A stretch of DNA of 64,000 nt, taken from an uncultured Opitutia bacterium (GTDB lineage Bacteria > Verrucomicrobiota > Verrucomicrobiia > Opitutales > Opitutaceae). The notes below the pieces were generated by a model, which was given only the letters and a program-made list of their open reading frames with translations, had not been told where the DNA came from and made no database searches. Shown here in pieces: positions 56,947 to 64,000 of this stretch. The stretch is from contig CAIJZY010000003.1 of assembly GCA_903825285.1 (NCBI GenBank), positions 87,141-151,140 on the forward strand, written 5' to 3'. Every line of letters starts with the position of its first letter. Position 1 is the first letter of the stretch. Position numbers and translations under genes: made by a program.

Positions 56947-58989
56947 GTGAATAATTCACCCCGCACCCGCCTCAGCCCCGGGCAGTTCCTCTTCGGCGCC
57001 GCCTATTATCCCGAGCAGGATCGGGCCGAGGACCTGCGGGACGATCCCGACCGGCTGGCCGCGGCGGGAGTCAACCTGGTGCGGATGGCGGAGTTTGCGT
57101 GGGATCGCCTGGAGCCGAGCCCGGGGGAGTTTGATTTCAGCTTCTTCGACGAGCAGATCCGCCGGCTGGGCGAGCGCGGCATCCGCACGATGCTCTGCAC
57201 GCCCACCGCGGCGCCGCCGGTGTGGCTCGCGCGGCGGCATCCCGAGATCCTGCGCGTCGACGCCGACGGTCGCACGCAGGTGCACGGCTCCCGTCAGCAC
57301 GCCAGCCACTGTTCGCCGGTGTTCCGGGCCGCCAGCCGTGCGATCACGGGCGCGATGGCCGCGCATTACGCGGGCAACCCCGATGTGGTCGGCTGGCAGA
57401 CCGACAACGAGTTTCACTGCCACTTCAGCGAGGACTACTGCAACGCGGCCAGGGAAGGATTCCGCGAGTTCCTGACGCAGAAGTACCGCGACATCGCCGC
57501 GCTCAATGAAGCGTGGGGCACGGCATTCTGGGCGCAGACGTATGCCGCATTTGCCGAGGTGGACCTGCCGTACCCGAACCGCCCGAGCCAGGAGAACCCC
57601 GGGCAGCGCCTCGACTACGTGCGCTACCTCAGCCACGCGGTGATCGAGTTCCAGCGCGAGCAGGTGGTCCTGCTGCGCGCCGCGAATCCCCGGTGGTGGA
57701 TCACGCACAACGGGATTTTCCCGAACATCGATTACCGCGCGTTCAACGCGGACCTCGATTTCATGGGCGTGGACATCTACCCGCTGCTCGCGCCGGTGGT
57801 GGAGCCCGGCAGCACCGTGCCCGAGGCGTACTCCGCGCGGATGCTGGCGCGGACGCAGAGCCTGAGCCCCCGCTTCATCGTGCCCGAGCTGCAGTCCGGC
57901 GGCGGGGCGCAGGGCGGGTTCATGACCGACACACCGGAGCCGGGGCAGATGCGGCTGTTCGCGTGGCACTGCGTGGCCCACGGCGCGCTCGGCACGCTGC
58001 ATTTCCGCTGGCGCACCTGCCGGTTCGGCGCCGAGGAGTACTGGGAGGGCGTGCTGGACCACGACAATCTCCCGCGCCGGCGCTACGAGGAGTTCTGCCG
58101 CGAGGGCGCGGAGTTCAAGGCCCAGGCGCACATTTTCCATGACACGCGGCCGTGCCGGGACGTCGGCGTGCTGTACGACACCGGCCTGATGGAGTTCGCG
58201 CACCGGCCGATCACACTCGGGCTGCCGTCGCCGGGCGCGGTGGCGGACACGATCTTCACGACCCTGTGGCGCGCGGGCTACAATGTCGGGTACGTGCATC
58301 CGCTGGCGGACCTGGCCAACTACAGGCTGCTCTTCCTTGGCGCCGGGGCGGTCGTGATCCCCGAGGTGGCCGCGGCCCTCACCGCCTGGGTGCAGCGCGG
58401 CGGGACGCTGGTGATCCTGGCCCGGAGCGGGCGCAAGGACGAGCGCGGTCAGGTGGTGACCGCGACGCCGCCGGGCATCCTGGCGCCGCTGGCCGGGTGC
58501 GAGATTGAGGAATACAGCCGCATCCACCTGCCGCGCCTGGCCGGACTGCCCTCGACGAGCTTCACCTGGGGCGGCGAGGAGTGTGCGGAGCATCTCTGGC
58601 GGGAAATCCTGCGTCCCCGGGGCGGACGGGTGGTGGCCCAGTGGCGCGGCGGGCGATTCGAGGGCCTGCCCGCGGTGGTGCAGCACCAGGTCGGTGCCGG
58701 CACCTGCTTCTACATCGGCACGTATCCGGACGAGCGACTCGTGACGCAATGGATCGCCCTGCTGGCCCCGATGGCGGGCATCCGGCCGCTGCTGCCCGAG
58801 TTGCCCGAGGGCGTCGAGGTGACGCTGCGCCGGGAAGGTGACCGCCGGCTCCTGTTCATCCTCAACCACCGCGGCAAGCCCTCATCGATCCGCGGCGTGC
58901 CCGAGGGAACGGACCTGCTGACCGGGCGCAAACCGGAACACGGCGCGCTCACGCTGGAGCCATACGGCGTGGTGGTATTGTCGTATTGA
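56947..58989 (+). CDS. GH42-family beta-galactosidase
   Basis: A 680-residue beta-galactosidase. It opens FLFGAAYYPEQ after a short N-terminus; E155 in WQTDNEF is the acid/base and E314 in VPELQSGGG the nucleophile; a trimerisation domain and a small C-terminal beta domain (LLTGRKPEHGALTLEPYGVVV) complete the family plan. No signal peptide, so a cytoplasmic galactoside hydrolase. The GTG at 56947 fits the family N-terminus; ATG 56860 would add 29 unlike residues. It stands alone, near other glycoside hydrolases. Confidence 0.9.
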   Translation: MNNSPRTRLSPGQFLFGAAYYPEQDRAEDLRDDPDRLAAAGVNLVRMAEFAWDRLEPSPGEFDFSFFDEQIRRLGERGIRTMLCTPTAAPPVWLARRHPEILRVDADGRTQVHGSRQHASHCSPVFRAASRAITGAMAAHYAGNPDVVGWQTDNEFHCHFSEDYCNAAREGFREFLTQKYRDIAALNEAWGTAFWAQTYAAFAEVDLPYPNRPSQENPGQRLDYVRYLSHAVIEFQREQVVLLRAANPRWWITHNGIFPNIDYRAFNADLDFMGVDIYPLLAPVVEPGSTVPEAYSARMLARTQSLSPRFIVPELQSGGGAQGGFMTDTPEPGQMRLFAWHCVAHGALGTLHFRWRTCRFGAEEYWEGVLDHDNLPRRRYEEFCREGAEFKAQAHIFHDTRPCRDVGVLYDTGLMEFAHRPITLGLPSPGAVADTIFTTLWRAGYNVGYVHPLADLANYRLLFLGAGAVVIPEVAAALTAWVQRGGTLVILARSGRKDERGQVVTATPPGILAPLAGCEIEEYSRIHLPRLAGLPSTSFTWGGEECAEHLWREILRPRGGRVVAQWRGGRFEGLPAVVQHQVGAGTCFYIGTYPDERLVTQWIALLAPMAGIRPLLPELPEGVEVTLRREGDRRLLFILNHRGKPSSIRGVPEGTDLLTGRKPEHGALTLEPYGVVVLSY

Positions 58990-59466
58990 CGACGGCGGGC
59001 AGCTTCCATCCGAGTCATCCGAAGCAGGGCGGGGGCGGAAAGTTAATCCTCCATCATACTGAGAAATTAGCATTCGGAGGCCGGGAGCAAATGCATCGCG
59101 ACGTTGAAATGGGCCGCAATCGCACGACCTGGAAGGCTCGCTGAGATTTTTTGACTTTTCGCCGATCGGGAAAGGGGCGTGTGGAGCCAGGCCCCATAAG
59201 TGTGGCAAGCCAAGTCAAGGCGACCGGGTCTTTCCTGCCACTATCCGCCGGCCCACTCTCCTCTCGATGCGCGGTGTCTTGGCTGAAGATGAAAGCACGA
59301 TGACCAACGACCTAAATGGGACCTGAGCGGGGCCGGAAGCATGCGGGAATTCCATGCTCTGCACGACCTGGGCAGCGCCGGATGGGAGTCATGGTACAGT
59401 CGGCGGCCCTGTTGCTGACCGCGACTCGAATGAATCCCGACACGCAGTGGCGAACGACTGTTGCCG

Positions 59467-59486
59467 TTTAGATCCAATGATCTAAA
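59467..59486. promoter_or_regulatory. Perfect inverted repeat upstream of the pst operon
   Basis: TTTAGATC (59467-59474), CAAT, GATCTAAA (59479-59486), perfect 8-base arms, about 20 bases before the candidate Pho box. Possible operator for a second regulator. Confidence 0.5.
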
Positions 59487-59505
59487 TACACCGTATCCCG
59501 GGCAG

Positions 59506-59540
59506 TGTTACAAAATGGTTACGTCTGCATGCCCCTATTG
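59506..59540 (+). promoter_or_regulatory. Candidate Pho box and -10 of pstS
   Basis: TGTTACA (59506-59512) and GGTTACG (59517-59523) form two half-sites with GTTAC starts 11 bases apart, the usual PhoB/PhoP repeat period. A weak -10 candidate, CTATTG (59535-59540), begins 11 bases after the box, typical of Pho promoters. This supports phosphate-starvation control of pstSCA. Confidence 0.55.
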
Positions 59541-59573
59541 CGCGAAGGCAATGTCCGGCATCATTAGCGGGGC

Positions 59574-60599
59574 ATGAAATTGAACTCTCGCTGTTCCCTG
59601 TTCGTTCGCGCTCTGCTTCTCGGGGTGCTTTTCGCAACTGCCTTGGCGGCCAAGACGCAAACCCTCAACGCCTCGGGCGCGTCGTTTCCGGCTCCGCTCT
59701 ATCAGCGCTGGTTTGTCCAGTACCATGGCGGGCATCCCGACATCCAGATCAACTTCCAGTCGATCGGCAGCGGTGCCGGCATCAAGCAATTCACGCAGGG
59801 CCTGACCGATTTCGGGGCCAGCGATGCCGCGATGACGGATGAGGAAATGGGCAAGATACCCGGCGGGGTGCAGCTGCTGCCGATGACGGCCGGAAGTATT
59901 GTCATTGCATATAATCTGCCGGGCCTGGCCGCGCCCATCCGGCTCTCGCGCGAGGTTTATCCGAGGATTTTCCTGGGCACAATCAAGCAATGGAACGATC
60001 CGGCGATTGCGGCGGACAACCCCGGCGTCAAGCTGCCGGACCTGCCCGTCACGATTGCCTACAGGGCGGACGGCAGCGGCACGACTTTCAACTTCACTCA
60101 CCATCTCGCGGCCATCAGCCCGGAATTCAAGGCCCAGGTCGGTGCGGGCACGCTGGTCCAGTGGCCTGTCGGCGTGGGTGGGAAGGGTAACCAAGGCGTG
60201 GCCGCGCTCATCAATCAGACGCCGGGCACGATCGGCTATGTCGAGTACGGCTATGCGATGACGACCCAGCTGCCCATGGCGGTCCTTCAGAACCGTGATC
60301 GCAATTTTGTCGCGGCCACGCCAGAGAGTGGCGCGGCCACGCTCAGCCACCTGCAGCTGCCGGATAATCTCCGGGCCTTCGACTTCGACCCGGCGGGCCC
60401 GGATTCCTATCCGATGGTGACGTTCACCTGGTGGCTGGCGCGGCGCCAGAACTCGAGCGCGGGAGTCGCGCAGGCGATCAAGGCGGTCGCCGTTTGGTGC
60501 CTGAGTGACGGGCAAAAGCTCAGCGCGGAGCTCGGGTACATCCCGCTGCCGCAGGTTGTCGTGGATCGCGACCTTGCGGCGCTCGAAAATCTCCACTGA
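59574..60599 (+). CDS. pstS: Phosphate ABC transporter binding protein
   Basis: A 341-residue periplasmic phosphate-binding protein. A signal peptide (residues 1-26, ending LAAKTQ) is followed by LNASGASFPAPLYQRWF, the family start, and by SGAGIKQF, DFGASDAAMT and ADGSGTTFNF, which carry the phosphate-binding serines, Asp and Thr. It leads the pst operon behind a candidate Pho box. In other species PstS is strongly induced by phosphate starvation. Confidence 0.96.
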   Translation: MKLNSRCSLFVRALLLGVLFATALAAKTQTLNASGASFPAPLYQRWFVQYHGGHPDIQINFQSIGSGAGIKQFTQGLTDFGASDAAMTDEEMGKIPGGVQLLPMTAGSIVIAYNLPGLAAPIRLSREVYPRIFLGTIKQWNDPAIAADNPGVKLPDLPVTIAYRADGSGTTFNFTHHLAAISPEFKAQVGAGTLVQWPVGVGGKGNQGVAALINQTPGTIGYVEYGYAMTTQLPMAVLQNRDRNFVAATPESGAATLSHLQLPDNLRAFDFDPAGPDSYPMVTFTWWLARRQNSSAGVAQAIKAVAVWCLSDGQKLSAELGYIPLPQVVVDRDLAALENLH

Positions 60600-60621
60600 C
60601 GCCGGGGCGCCGGCCACTGCG

Positions 60622-61614
60622 ATGTTCGCGTCCGAACCGCCGCCACGGCTCGAGGCGGACCTGGCGGGGCCGCCGCCGGCGGCAGCCGGGACTTGGCTCG
60701 CTCCGCTGCTCCGCCGGTCGGGTCTTTTCCAGAGCCTTGTCGCCACCAGCGCCGCGGCCTCGGTGCTGCTCCTCGTGGCCATTACCGGCGTGGTGGCGTG
60801 GCGCGCGTGGCCCGCTTGGGTCCATTTTGGACCCGGTTTCCTGTGGGGCCGGCAATGGAACCCGATCACCGACAACTACGGCGCCCTGCCGCTGATCTAC
60901 GGCACCCTGCTCACCTCCCTGCTGGCCCTCGCGGTGGCTGCGCCACTGGGGCTTAGCGTGGCGATTGCGCTGAGCGAAAGCCTGCTGCCCGCCAGGCTGC
61001 GCACCCTCTGCGGCTTCGTGATCGAGTTGCTCGCGGCCATCCCCAGCGTGATTTACGGACTGTGGGGCATCGCAACGGTCATCCCGCTCACCACCGAGCT
61101 GGGCCGCTGGCTGTTTCGCCATTTCAATCGCCTGCCCGTCTTCAGCACCATGCCCGTGGGCCCCGGTGTCTTGCCGGCGTCCGTGGTCCTAGCGATCATG
61201 ATCCTGCCCACGATCGCCGCGCTGTCACGCAGCGCGCTGCACCAGGTGCCGGCGCCGCTGAAGGAGGGCGCCTATGCGCTCGGCGCCGCGCGCTGGGACG
61301 TCCTGCTGCACATCACGCTGCCGTGCGCCTGGAGCGGGATCTTCGGCGCCATCGTGCTCGCCCTGGGCCGGGCCATGGGCGAGACGATGGCGCTGGCCAT
61401 GCTTGTCGGGAACAGCAACCACATCAGCCCATCCCTATTGGCTCCCGCCAACACCATTTCCTCGCTGCTGGCGAATGGATTTGGAGAGGCGTCCGGGCTG
61501 CAGCTCTCGGCGCTGATGTACCTCGCGTTCATCCTGATGACGATGACCCTGGTGATCAACCTCCTGGCCCAGGTTCTGTTGAACCGTCCGCGCGGCCCGG
61601 CGGCGTCCGCCTGA
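60622..61614 (+). CDS. pstC: Phosphate ABC transporter permease PstC
   Basis: A 330-residue inner-membrane permease with about six hydrophobic segments. The coupling-helix region is EGAYALGAARWDVLLHITLP, and GRAMGETMALAMLVGN is diagnostic of PstC. The start ATG at 60622 lies 23 bases after pstS; a longer open frame overlapping pstS is spurious. It is one base from pstA. The ATPase partner PstB is not in this window. Confidence 0.95.
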   Translation: MFASEPPPRLEADLAGPPPAAAGTWLAPLLRRSGLFQSLVATSAAASVLLLVAITGVVAWRAWPAWVHFGPGFLWGRQWNPITDNYGALPLIYGTLLTSLLALAVAAPLGLSVAIALSESLLPARLRTLCGFVIELLAAIPSVIYGLWGIATVIPLTTELGRWLFRHFNRLPVFSTMPVGPGVLPASVVLAIMILPTIAALSRSALHQVPAPLKEGAYALGAARWDVLLHITLPCAWSGIFGAIVLALGRAMGETMALAMLVGNSNHISPSLLAPANTISSLLANGFGEASGLQLSALMYLAFILMTMTLVINLLAQVLLNRPRGPAASA

Positions 61615-61615
61615 G

Positions 61616-62530
61616 ATGGCCGCGCCAACTTCCAGCGCCGAGCCGCCGGTGGAGTCTCTTCTCGAGGAGAGGTGGCTCGGCGCGACTGCACTGCGCCGGC
61701 GCGTGACGCTGCGGTCGTGCTTCCATGCCGCACTGACGGCCGCGGTGGCGGCGGCGACCCTGGTCTCGGTCATCCCACTGGTCTCGGTGCTCATCATGGT
61801 GGCGGCCAAGGGCTCGGCCGGGTTCCGGCCCTCGCTGCTCTGGGAGCTGCCGCCCGGAGCGGGGATGTCGGGCGGCGGCTTCGGCAACGCCCTGCTTGGC
61901 ACCTTGCTGATCCTTGCCGTCGCCACCGCGATCAGCGTCCCGGGCGGCGTGGGCACGGCTATCTTTCTGACCGAGTTTCCCGGGCACCGCCGTGCCGCCC
62001 GCGTGGTCCGCTTCGCGGCCAAGACCCTGAGCGGCCTGCCCTCGATCATGGCCGGGGTGTTTGTCTTCGCCACGATTGTCACCGCGACGGGAAAGTTCTC
62101 GCTCTTTGCCGGCGGCCTGGCGCTTGCGGTGCTGATGCTGCCCATTGTCACGCTGGCGACCGAGGACGCGCTGCGGCGGGTGCCCGCGCCATGGCGGGAA
62201 GCGTCGCTCGCGCTTGGCGCCACCGCGGCGCAGACCGTGATCCGGGTCGTGATTCCAGCGGCCCGGTCGTCCATCCTGACCGGTATCTCGCTCGCCCTGG
62301 CCCGGGCCGCCGGAGAGACGGCCCCCCTGATTTTCACGGCCCTGTTCAGCGATTACTGGATCCAAAACTTGTTCGAGCCGACGGCCTCGCTCTCGGTCCT
62401 GATCTACAATTTCTCGGGCGTCCCCTTTGCGAACCAGCTCCAGCTCGCGTGGTCCGCCTCGCTGGTGCTCATCCTCGGCGTGCTGGCGACCAATGTCGCG
62501 ACCCAACTCGTGTCGCGCCCGAAGGTCTGA
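61616..62530 (+). CDS. pstA: Phosphate ABC transporter permease PstA
   Basis: A 304-residue inner-membrane permease with about six hydrophobic segments; the coupling segment is REASLALGATAAQTVIRVVI and the later RAAGETAPLIFTALFSDYW is the PstA signature. It follows pstC by one base. In most bacteria pstB and phoU would follow, but here a minus-strand dioxygenase gene begins after 175 bases, so the ATPase is encoded elsewhere. Confidence 0.95.
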   Translation: MAAPTSSAEPPVESLLEERWLGATALRRRVTLRSCFHAALTAAVAAATLVSVIPLVSVLIMVAAKGSAGFRPSLLWELPPGAGMSGGGFGNALLGTLLILAVATAISVPGGVGTAIFLTEFPGHRRAARVVRFAAKTLSGLPSIMAGVFVFATIVTATGKFSLFAGGLALAVLMLPIVTLATEDALRRVPAPWREASLALGATAAQTVIRVVIPAARSSILTGISLALARAAGETAPLIFTALFSDYWIQNLFEPTASLSVLIYNFSGVPFANQLQLAWSASLVLILGVLATNVATQLVSRPKV

Positions 62531-62590
62531 TCGGCACGGTGGCCCGGAGCCCGCGGCAAGAGAGGGGACAGCCCGGCCGGCACCACGACC

Positions 62591-62603
62591 ACCCCTATGG
62601 GGT
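62591..62603 (+). terminator. Possible weak hairpin after pstA
   Basis: ACCCC-TAT-GGGGT, five-base arms, lies 60 bases after the pstA stop. There is no T-run. It might end pstSCA transcription, but the evidence is weak. Confidence 0.25.
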
Positions 62604-62705
62604 CCCTAGTCCGCACCGACCCTGCCAGCGCCACCGCCTCCGGCCCATTTCTGACCCACCGGGAACGCGGCGGGGACCCGCGCGGATTTCATCGCTGCGA
62701 ATTGC

Positions 62706-63650
62706 CTAGCAGACCATCGCGCGCTTGGCGGCGAGGCCGTGGCCGACGGGGTTCTCCCCGATCCAGCGCCCGTCGATCGGCTCGCTCGCCGGCTGGTAGC
62801 GCGTGTCGGTGGAGAAGCGGAAGCGGCGCGTCTGGTTGTCGAGGCTCGCGTGGATCGTCTTCATGCCGAAGACCAGCATGTCACCCATGCGGTACTCGGT
62901 CGTCAGCCAGCGTCCGCCAAGGTGCGCGCGGAGGGTATGCGGGTTGGTCGAGAGCACGCCGCCCCATTTCCAGGGGATCTCGCCGGACTTGATGCGCTGC
63001 GCCTCGGGACGGTTCTCGCAGTAAAGGTCCACGTCGCGGCTCAGATAGTTCCGCAGCCGTTCCTGCTGGCGGTGCGAGCCCTCGAGGATCATCAGGCCGC
63101 CGACCTCGTAGCTGAGATCGCCGTACGGCACCCAGACCGTGCAGAGGCGCGAGCTGCCGCGTCCCATGTACACGATGTCGCAGTGCGAGTCCGTGCCGAA
63201 GCCGGGTCCCATCGTGCGCACCCAGGTGAAGTCAAAGTGCCGGATGCCCTCGCCGAAGTAGTCCTCGAAGAACCGGATGATCCGGCCGGAGTAGAGCAGC
63301 CGCTGCAGGGCGGGGCTGCCCTTCGCGATGGAGGTCATGAACTCCACCGCCAGGCGCGGGTCGGACAGGAAGCGCAGGTCGGCGCCCTCCTTTTTCACCG
63401 CGTCGTCGAGCGGGTGGGCCGCGTCGAGCAGGCCCTTCTCCGCGAGCTTGCCGATGATGTCGCGTCGCACCGCGGCCACATCGGCGCGGTCGAGGAACCC
63501 CGGGATGAACAGGTAGCCGTCCTCCTCGAATCGCGTGCGCAGCGCCGCGGGATCGCCGCGGACGTCGTCGGAGCGACGCAGCTGGCCAAAGTTCGACTCG
63601 GAGGTGTCGAGCCGGTCTCCCTTGGCAATAAGCGTGGAGTTGGGGGGCAC
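62706..63650 (-). CDS. Phytanoyl-CoA dioxygenase (PhyH)-family protein, second copy
   Basis: A 314-residue Fe(II)/2-oxoglutarate oxygenase-like protein. The metal triad is H156 and D158 (DSHCDI) and H267 (TIHASLD), with Arg/Phe residues after it (RRFRFSTDTRYQ) for 2-oxoglutarate. It has about 40 more residues than the gene at 52964-53791, mainly an insert before the distal His, and little direct similarity, so it is a separate subfamily. Substrate unknown. It converges on pstA. Confidence 0.87.
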   Translation of the reverse strand: MPPNSTLIAKGDRLDTSESNFGQLRRSDDVRGDPAALRTRFEEDGYLFIPGFLDRADVAAVRRDIIGKLAEKGLLDAAHPLDDAVKKEGADLRFLSDPRLAVEFMTSIAKGSPALQRLLYSGRIIRFFEDYFGEGIRHFDFTWVRTMGPGFGTDSHCDIVYMGRGSSRLCTVWVPYGDLSYEVGGLMILEGSHRQQERLRNYLSRDVDLYCENRPEAQRIKSGEIPWKWGGVLSTNPHTLRAHLGGRWLTTEYRMGDMLVFGMKTIHASLDNQTRRFRFSTDTRYQPASEPIDGRWIGENPVGHGLAAKRAMVC

Positions 63651-64000
63651 GGGCGGAGCGGCGGGGTGGCCGCGCGGGGTCAGGCCCGGAGTCAGTTCAG
63701 CCCCGGCAGGGCAGTCAAGCGCGCGGCGCGCGGCGGATCCAGGGACCGGGCAAGCGGCGTCGGCGGCCAGGAGGAGAGGATTGGACGAGGGTCCTTATTA
63801 CCAGAACTGATGGGCTGCGCAACGGACGCGTAGCCCGGAAGTTACCCGACCAAGAGCAGGCTGGGGCGGATACACTACGGCGAACCCCGGACAAATCGTA
63901 TAAACTCTTAGGTAGTTCTGCCGATACAGGCTGGGTTCCTGAACCTGTCTCCGGTCCCAACCCATCTCAACGTGCCTACATCATCCCTCGCCCTCAGCAG
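63651..64000. other. 350-base end region without recognised gene
   Basis: GC-rich upstream part and AT-richer last 150 bases. An 81-codon minus-strand open frame (63715-63960) has low-complexity Arg/Ser/Pro sequence and is not credible. GGGTTC and GAACCT form a small inverted pair near 63934. The window ends before any new gene. Confidence 0.5.

Larger units (their letters stand above)
58990..59573. other. 584-base intergenic region upstream of pstS
   Basis: The longest gap in the window and visibly lower in GC than its surroundings. It holds no convincing gene. The final 110 bases contain an 8-base inverted repeat, a candidate Pho box and a possible -10. The middle (59040-59460) shows no recognised motif and could hide a small RNA or promoter. 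Confidence 0.5.

Noticed and set aside
63715..63960. 81-codon minus-strand frame near the window end
   Set aside because: Low complexity and no recognisable motif or start context.

Overview
The window is a high-GC chromosomal segment, dense in genes on both strands, that most resembles the Opitutaceae branch of Verrucomicrobiota. The assignment rests on general character (high GC, small conserved membrane and zinc-ribbon proteins, phytanoyl-CoA-dioxygenase-like proteins and URO-D-like proteins beside glycoside hydrolases, a PocR-type AraC regulator, PAS-rich hybrid kinase, few Shine-Dalgarno sequences) and not on a marker gene, so it is an inference. No phage, plasmid, integrase, CRISPR array, rRNA or tRNA was recognised.

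Layout. 1-8.4 kb: 3' part of a membrane protein with a C-terminal Cys-x2-Cys module, zinc-free ribosomal proteins L36 and L31 with a clear terminator, a SerB-like phosphatase coupled to an NhaD/CitMHS_2-type antiporter, glutamate dehydrogenase, a coiled-coil membrane protein and uvrB. 8.4-12.3 kb: hpt, then an ABC ATPase and solute-binding protein without a permease, and a GNAT acetyltransferase. 12.3-18.1 kb: a minus-strand envelope and housekeeping block (rpe, LptE-like, BamD-like, fabH, plsX, rpmF, uppP). 18.1-21.3 kb: trpD overlapping glmM, which carries an apparent one-base frameshift, then a TPR protein. 21.3-27.7 kb: sugar cluster (GH127-like enzyme, PocR-AraC regulator, URO-D-like protein, GH2 beta-mannosidase-like enzyme). 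27.7-35.4 kb: thpR, a five-Cys small protein, MFS and sodium-solute transporters, and a hybrid histidine kinase with a periplasmic binding domain. 35.4-44.2 kb: pcm, a Cys-His-Asp papain/transglutaminase-like secreted protein, membrane and secreted unknowns including a tyrosine-rich exported protein, and an EF-G paralogue. 44.3-59 kb: a paralogue of the first gene, a GH29-like protein, a NERD protein, a LemA-domain protein, a six-hairpin glycosidase, a mannose-6-phosphate-isomerase-like cupin, a PhyH-type dioxygenase, a TIM-barrel hydrolase-like protein, a VOC protein and a GH42 beta-galactosidase. 59-64 kb: pstSCA behind a candidate Pho box, and a second PhyH-type protein.

The most unusual signal is between the genes. 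At least ten intergenic elements combine a short, perfect, GC-rich hairpin, often beginning at the stop codon, with degenerate words repeated every 7-8 bp, which return in inverted orientation after a spacer. Several sequence families share this plan: GTTGAAA words (3.4, 13.5, 27.7, 46.5 kb), ATTCGAA words with a conserved GCACGAAGG tail (9.0, 44.3, 45.3-45.5 kb), CGAACGC words (51.6 kb), GCGCGGA words (21.3 kb) and GTAG-headed GGCGGGGTC hairpins (45.4, 49.9 kb). Hairpin arms differ between copies but remain paired, which suggests that structure is maintained. They resemble REP/BIME elements, whose mobility depends on a Y1 (RAYT) transposase; no such gene lies in the window. A role as 3'-end or terminator elements is an alternative.
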